A program made the position numbers and the translations under genes. From Astrothelium macrocarpum (Eukaryota > Ascomycota > Dothideomycetes > Trypetheliales > Trypetheliaceae): a stretch of DNA of 12,486 nt. Below the pieces are notes generated by a model that was not told the DNA's origin, did not search any database, and was given only the letters and a program-made list of their open reading frames with translations. Shown here one piece after another: positions 9,718-12,486 of the stretch (position 1 is the first letter of the stretch; every line of letters starts with the position of its first letter). Location: assembly GCA_021030915.1 (NCBI GenBank), contig JAGEMR010000279.1, positions 1 to 12,486 of the forward strand, in the 5' to 3' direction.

Positions 9718-10110
9718 ATTATCGTGTTTATCCCTATTGAATGACGCGCGATATAACTGTTATTTCAGCATTGCGCACTTCCGATTCCGGTCGAATGGCC
9801 AATTTGGTGAACTCGTTGCCTCGGTCAGATGGTTAGTAAGATTCAACTATGTAACAAGGATCTTGTCATATGATTCATCGTCACTGGATATAGAGAATAA
9901 TGTCTGCTCATTACGTAGAAGTAAAAATTTTCGAAACAGCAATGAAAAGTCTATTGAACCAGTTTGCACAATGCCACGTCTTCGGACTTATAATGGCACC
10001 AGCTGCCCATGCAATGAGAAATGTCATTTCTGAGGGATTGATTTCTCCGTCGAACCCTACGGATCGTCTTATTCTAGTGCTATTTGCATCAATTTCGGTA
10101 TTGGTACACC
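9718..10110. promoter_or_regulatory. Divergent promoter region between the two cysteine-rich genes
   Basis: About 0.4 kb lies between the two putative starts, which face away from each other. It contains short open frames (one overlapping 9710-10033) without domain signal. I see no specific regulatory motif that I could defend. A shared upstream region would allow co-expression of the pair, which is an inference from layout. Confidence 0.35.
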
Positions 10111-10714
10111 ATGTTAAGCATGAAAAGTTCAATTGCAGAATATCTGCTTCTCTTTTATTACATGGCCGCTACGGCCCACACTTCAGGTTCTCAAGTTGCC
10201 GACAATGTAACGTTTTCAAGGTGGGTGATTCCTAGCCAAAGATCTTGATCGGAGAACAATCAAGCTCCTTACTGAAATTTTGCCTAGTGGTGGCTTTGAC
10301 GTTATATTGAATGGCCAACCTGTTCCAACAAATTTGAGTTCTCAAAAACGTGATATCGAGCAGGCGCATTTGACAAGGCTTACCAAGAAAGAAGGCGCTG
10401 GTTTCCCTATTAATGACTGTCAGGATCCATGGTATCCAGCCTTTACAGGATCGCAATGCCAACCAAATACGCGACGTGATTGGCTCATCCATTGTCGTGG
10501 CACAACACATGAGATTTATAGCCACGGAACTTGCCCTCCTCTCCATATATGTTATGAAGAACCCCCGGAAAACACGAATGGAATCCAAACTGCCTGGTGT
10601 ATTCACGCAAGCGCGATTGCGAAAATTTGGTTGCGGCGAAAGACTCGAAATCAGGGGTCGGAAGGATCATTAAGGTATGGCATCATTATGCAGGATTCTG
10701 GATTATTTGGATAG
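10111..10714 (+). CDS. Small secreted cysteine-rich protein, truncated at the AT-rich border (2 exons, 178 aa)
   Basis: Spliced model: exon 1 is 10111-10220, the intron is 10221-10287 (67 nt, GTGGGT donor, TTACTGA branch, GCCTAG acceptor) and exon 2 is 10288-10714. Two in-frame ATGs (10111, 10120) precede a signal peptide (SIAEYLLLFYYMAATAHT, about residues 7-24). A Kex2-type KR is at 58-59. Cysteines are at 81, 94, 106, 119, 125 and 141. The core HGTCPPLHICYE...AWCIH matches GSCAEHQMC...ASCVY of the minus-strand neighbour (C-x5-C-x14/15-C). After Cys141 the similarity ends. The neighbour continues for roughly 140 more residues, whereas this frame runs through a basic stretch and terminates inside the GGAT-rich repeat. 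I infer loss of the 3' half at the junction with AT-rich DNA. No enzymatic function can be assigned. An effector-like role is possible but unproven. Confidence 0.6.
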
Positions 10715-10740
10715 CATAGGATAGCATAATAATCCTGGAT
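10700..10740. repeat. Right arm of the long-range inverted repeat, at the AT-rich junction
   Basis: This stretch contains GGATAGCATAGGATAGCATA and matches the reverse complement of 27-64. A 10-bp direct repeat CTGGATTATT occurs at 10698-10707 and 10735-10744. AATAATCC-T-GGATTATT at 10728-10744 is a near-perfect hairpin with a one-base loop. The G+C drop starts immediately after it. It overlaps the last codons of the truncated cysteine-rich gene. Confidence 0.6.
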
Positions 10741-10977
10741 TATTCAGGGGTATATCCGATAATTCCGATTTTATTTTAATTGTCGAAATTTAATTTTAAT
10801 ATTAAAAAATTTTTTTATCTGATTTTTGTGTAAAATATATTATTTATAATGAATTTTAATTCTGAAATTTCTTTTGTTATTTTTTCTGAAATTTCTGGTG
10901 TATAAAAATCTGAAAAAAAGATTTCAAATCTTCATTAATATATCCGCGATTTATATAAAAATAAATCAATTAGATAA

Positions 10978-11367
10978 AATGGATGATTATTTTTTTATTA
11001 TAATCAAGAAAATTATTCGTATATATTGAATATTAATATAAATTTTCGGCGTCATATTATAATATATGATATCATTAATAAAATTTATATTTCTCATACG
11101 AAAAAAATTTTATATATTCAATTTATATAATTATATAAAAAAATTATAAATAATATATATAAAATGAATGAATTTGAAATTCTGATATTAAAAAGAATTC
11201 TCAATAAAAATATTTTCAGAAAAACGTTGATCAATTTGATTATTATATGAAATTTTCCATTCTAATTATTTGAATGGTCAGAATTTTATACGATTTATTT
11301 AATTCTGAATTCTATATCAATTTTAATAATCCGTTTAAATAATAAAAATTTTATTTTTTTTATTTAA
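10978..11367 (+). other. Mostly open frame if TGA is Trp (two TAA in about 130 codons)
   Basis: In this frame only two TAA (11128, 11263) and no TAG appear over about 130 codons, although random DNA of this composition should give about 12. TGA occurs at least twice (including 10984). After the first TAA a frame with ATG at 11164 (MNEFEILILKRILNKN...) runs 33 codons to the second TAA. A seven-T run at 10990-10996 separates it from another open frame, 10850-11038, so a homopolymer length error or a frameshift is possible. No protein family is recognised. Confidence 0.3.
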
Positions 11368-11766
11368 AAATAATACAATTATTAATAAAATATTATATAA
11401 AAGGATTTTTAATTTATATTTATAAATATCCATTTTTTTATTAATATTTGGATTTTATTGAATAATCTTCTTTTTTTTATAATTTATATTTATTATATAA
11501 ATAATAAAATGAAATTTTGGAATGTCTTTTTTATTCTTCGTATAATAACTGGATATTTAAAAAAGAATTAATAGAAGTTCATTCTTCCGGTATTTTAAGA
11601 ATATGAGATTGTATAAAAATTTGATATTCTGATCGCAGATAATTCAAATATAAATGATATCTTCTATTTTACGATGAATAAATATATGAAAGAATAAAAT
11701 ATTAATTAGAATTTATAAAAATAAAAAATTCGTTATTAAGGATATATTATCAATTTCGTCGTATAA

Positions 11767-12120
11767 GATTTTTTATTTAAAGATTTTTTTGATCTAATAA
11801 TATTTGAATTATATGATTGAGAAAAAAATAAAGATATAGATTTGAATGAAAAGCAGATAAAAAAAAAGATAGATCAATTTCGTATATTTGGAATTCTTGG
11901 AAAATTTCATAATATTATTATTCATAGCCGTAATTCGTTATTTCGTTCGATGGAATTTAGATGAATAATTGGAAGAATGATTCTATTGAATAATCATACG
12001 AAATGGAATTTCTGATTCTTTTTTTTCGATATAATTTTAAAATACGAAATCAATATTAATGAATATATTAAATTTCATTTTGATATTTTATCATTTAATA
12101 TTTTTAATATATATAAATAG
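11767..12120 (+). other. 117-codon frame open only with TGA as Trp; possible organelle-type gene fragment
   Basis: From the codon after TAA at 11764 to TAG at 12118 there is no TAA or TAG. Three TGA codons (11818, 11965 and 12013) would be Trp in genetic code 4. At the local base composition I estimate roughly 1 in 10^5 for such a run at a given place. By hand, first codon positions are about 26% G+C against about 15% at second and third positions, a coding-like periodicity. The other two frames are full of stops. Readable segments include GKFHNIIIHSRNSLFRSMEF. I do not recognise the product. It lacks an obvious ATG start, so it may be a fragment. Confidence 0.35.
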
Positions 12121-12486
12121 AATCAATTTTATATAATTTATATTTTTTTAAAACTATTTTATTATATAATATTTGAAATATAAGGTCATAAAATATATTT
12201 AAATAAAATTCTTTTAATAATGGATATTTTATTTATATATATAGAGAATTCTTTGGTATAAAATCTAATCTTATTTATACGAAATTTTATTGATAGAAAA
12301 TAAAAATGAATATAAAAAATTCAATAAAAAATTTATTATACGAATTTATAAATATTGGAAAAAATATTAAAAATATTATTAATATTCAGATAATTTATCA
12401 TATTATATGATAATATTTATATTTTATTCAAATAATCGTATAAAATATATCAAAAAAATCTGATAAAAAAATTAAAAAAAAATAAT

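Larger units (their letters stand above)
10745..12486. other. Extremely AT-rich block (about 14% G+C)
   Basis: From about 10745 to the end the composition falls abruptly. In 10801-11700 I count about 59 C in 900 bases. No standard-code frame of 60 codons occurs, and no rRNA, tRNA, telomere repeat or GC cluster was recognised. About 76% of the C residues follow T, only 5 of 59 follow A, and 13 of 59 precede G. This could be an AT isochore, an insertion of organellar or plasmid DNA, or an assembly join. See the entries on TGA-as-Trp frames within it. Confidence 0.8.

Noticed and set aside
9900..10235. 111-codon plus-strand frame
   Set aside because: It overlaps the signal-peptide exon of the cysteine-rich gene in another frame and lacks any family signal.
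1..10740. Starship or DNA transposon with captured genes
   Set aside because: No tyrosine recombinase, DDE transposase or helicase is encoded in the block; the inverted repeat alone is insufficient.
12307..12414. Third code-4 frame starting MNIKNSIKNLLYEF
   Set aside because: Only about 35 codons before a stop; too short to separate from chance in such AT-rich DNA.
10745..12486. Classical RIP-mutated transposon
   Set aside because: CpG is over-represented, CpA only mildly reduced and ApC strongly depleted, and no transposon domain can be read. Not excluded without computed indices, but not supported by the hand counts.
12300..12486. Telomere or tRNA near the right end
   Set aside because: No TTAGGG-type repeats and no cloverleaf-like sequence with G-rich arms could be found.

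Overview
The window looks like nuclear DNA of a filamentous ascomycete (Pezizomycotina). The genes are split by short spliceosomal introns (50-86 nt, mostly GT...AG, with CTGAC/CTAAC-like branch points 10-25 nt before the acceptor). The gene families are typical of that group: a salicylate-hydroxylase-like FAD monooxygenase, an anion:cation-symporter type MFS transporter, a secreted S10 serine carboxypeptidase, a fungal charged/glycine-zipper protein, and small secreted cysteine-rich proteins. No species is claimed. Several open frames in the region begin with GTG or TTG, so every start below was re-chosen at an ATG and every gene was rebuilt across its introns by hand.

Layout. 1-354: border sequence with GGAT/ATCC-rich repeats. 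355-1706 (-): FAD-dependent monooxygenase, 3 exons, 413 aa. 1707-2619: divergent intergenic region with one doubtful reading frame. 2620-4350 (+): MFS transporter, 4 exons, 494 aa; its third intron may be two introns back to back. 4408-6245 (-): serine carboxypeptidase, 5 exons, 527 aa, full catalytic triad, convergent with the transporter with only 57 bp between the stops. 6246-7112: no supportable gene. 7113-7939 (+): charged RS-rich/glycine-zipper protein, probably 2 exons. 7940-8722: no supportable gene. 8723 to about 9717 (-) and 10111-10714 (+): a divergent pair of cysteine-rich, probably secreted proteins that share a C-x5-C-x14/15-C core; the second stops exactly at the border of the next region. 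10745-12486: an abrupt switch to roughly 14% G+C DNA.

How it may fit together (inference). The monooxygenase and the ACS-type transporter are divergently arranged and could handle uptake and hydroxylation of a small aromatic or heteroaromatic acid. The carboxypeptidase and the cysteine-rich proteins are predicted to be secreted. Secreted-protein genes beside an AT-rich block recall the two-speed layout of plant-associated ascomycetes.

The most unusual part is the AT-rich tail. Its remaining C residues are mostly in TpC, ApC is strongly depleted and CpG is over-represented, which is not the usual CpA-to-TpA signature of RIP. At least two stretches stay open for 117-130 codons (one with no TAA/TAG, one with two) if TGA is read as tryptophan. 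The gene-bearing 10.7 kb is also bracketed by an imperfect inverted repeat of about 40 bp.
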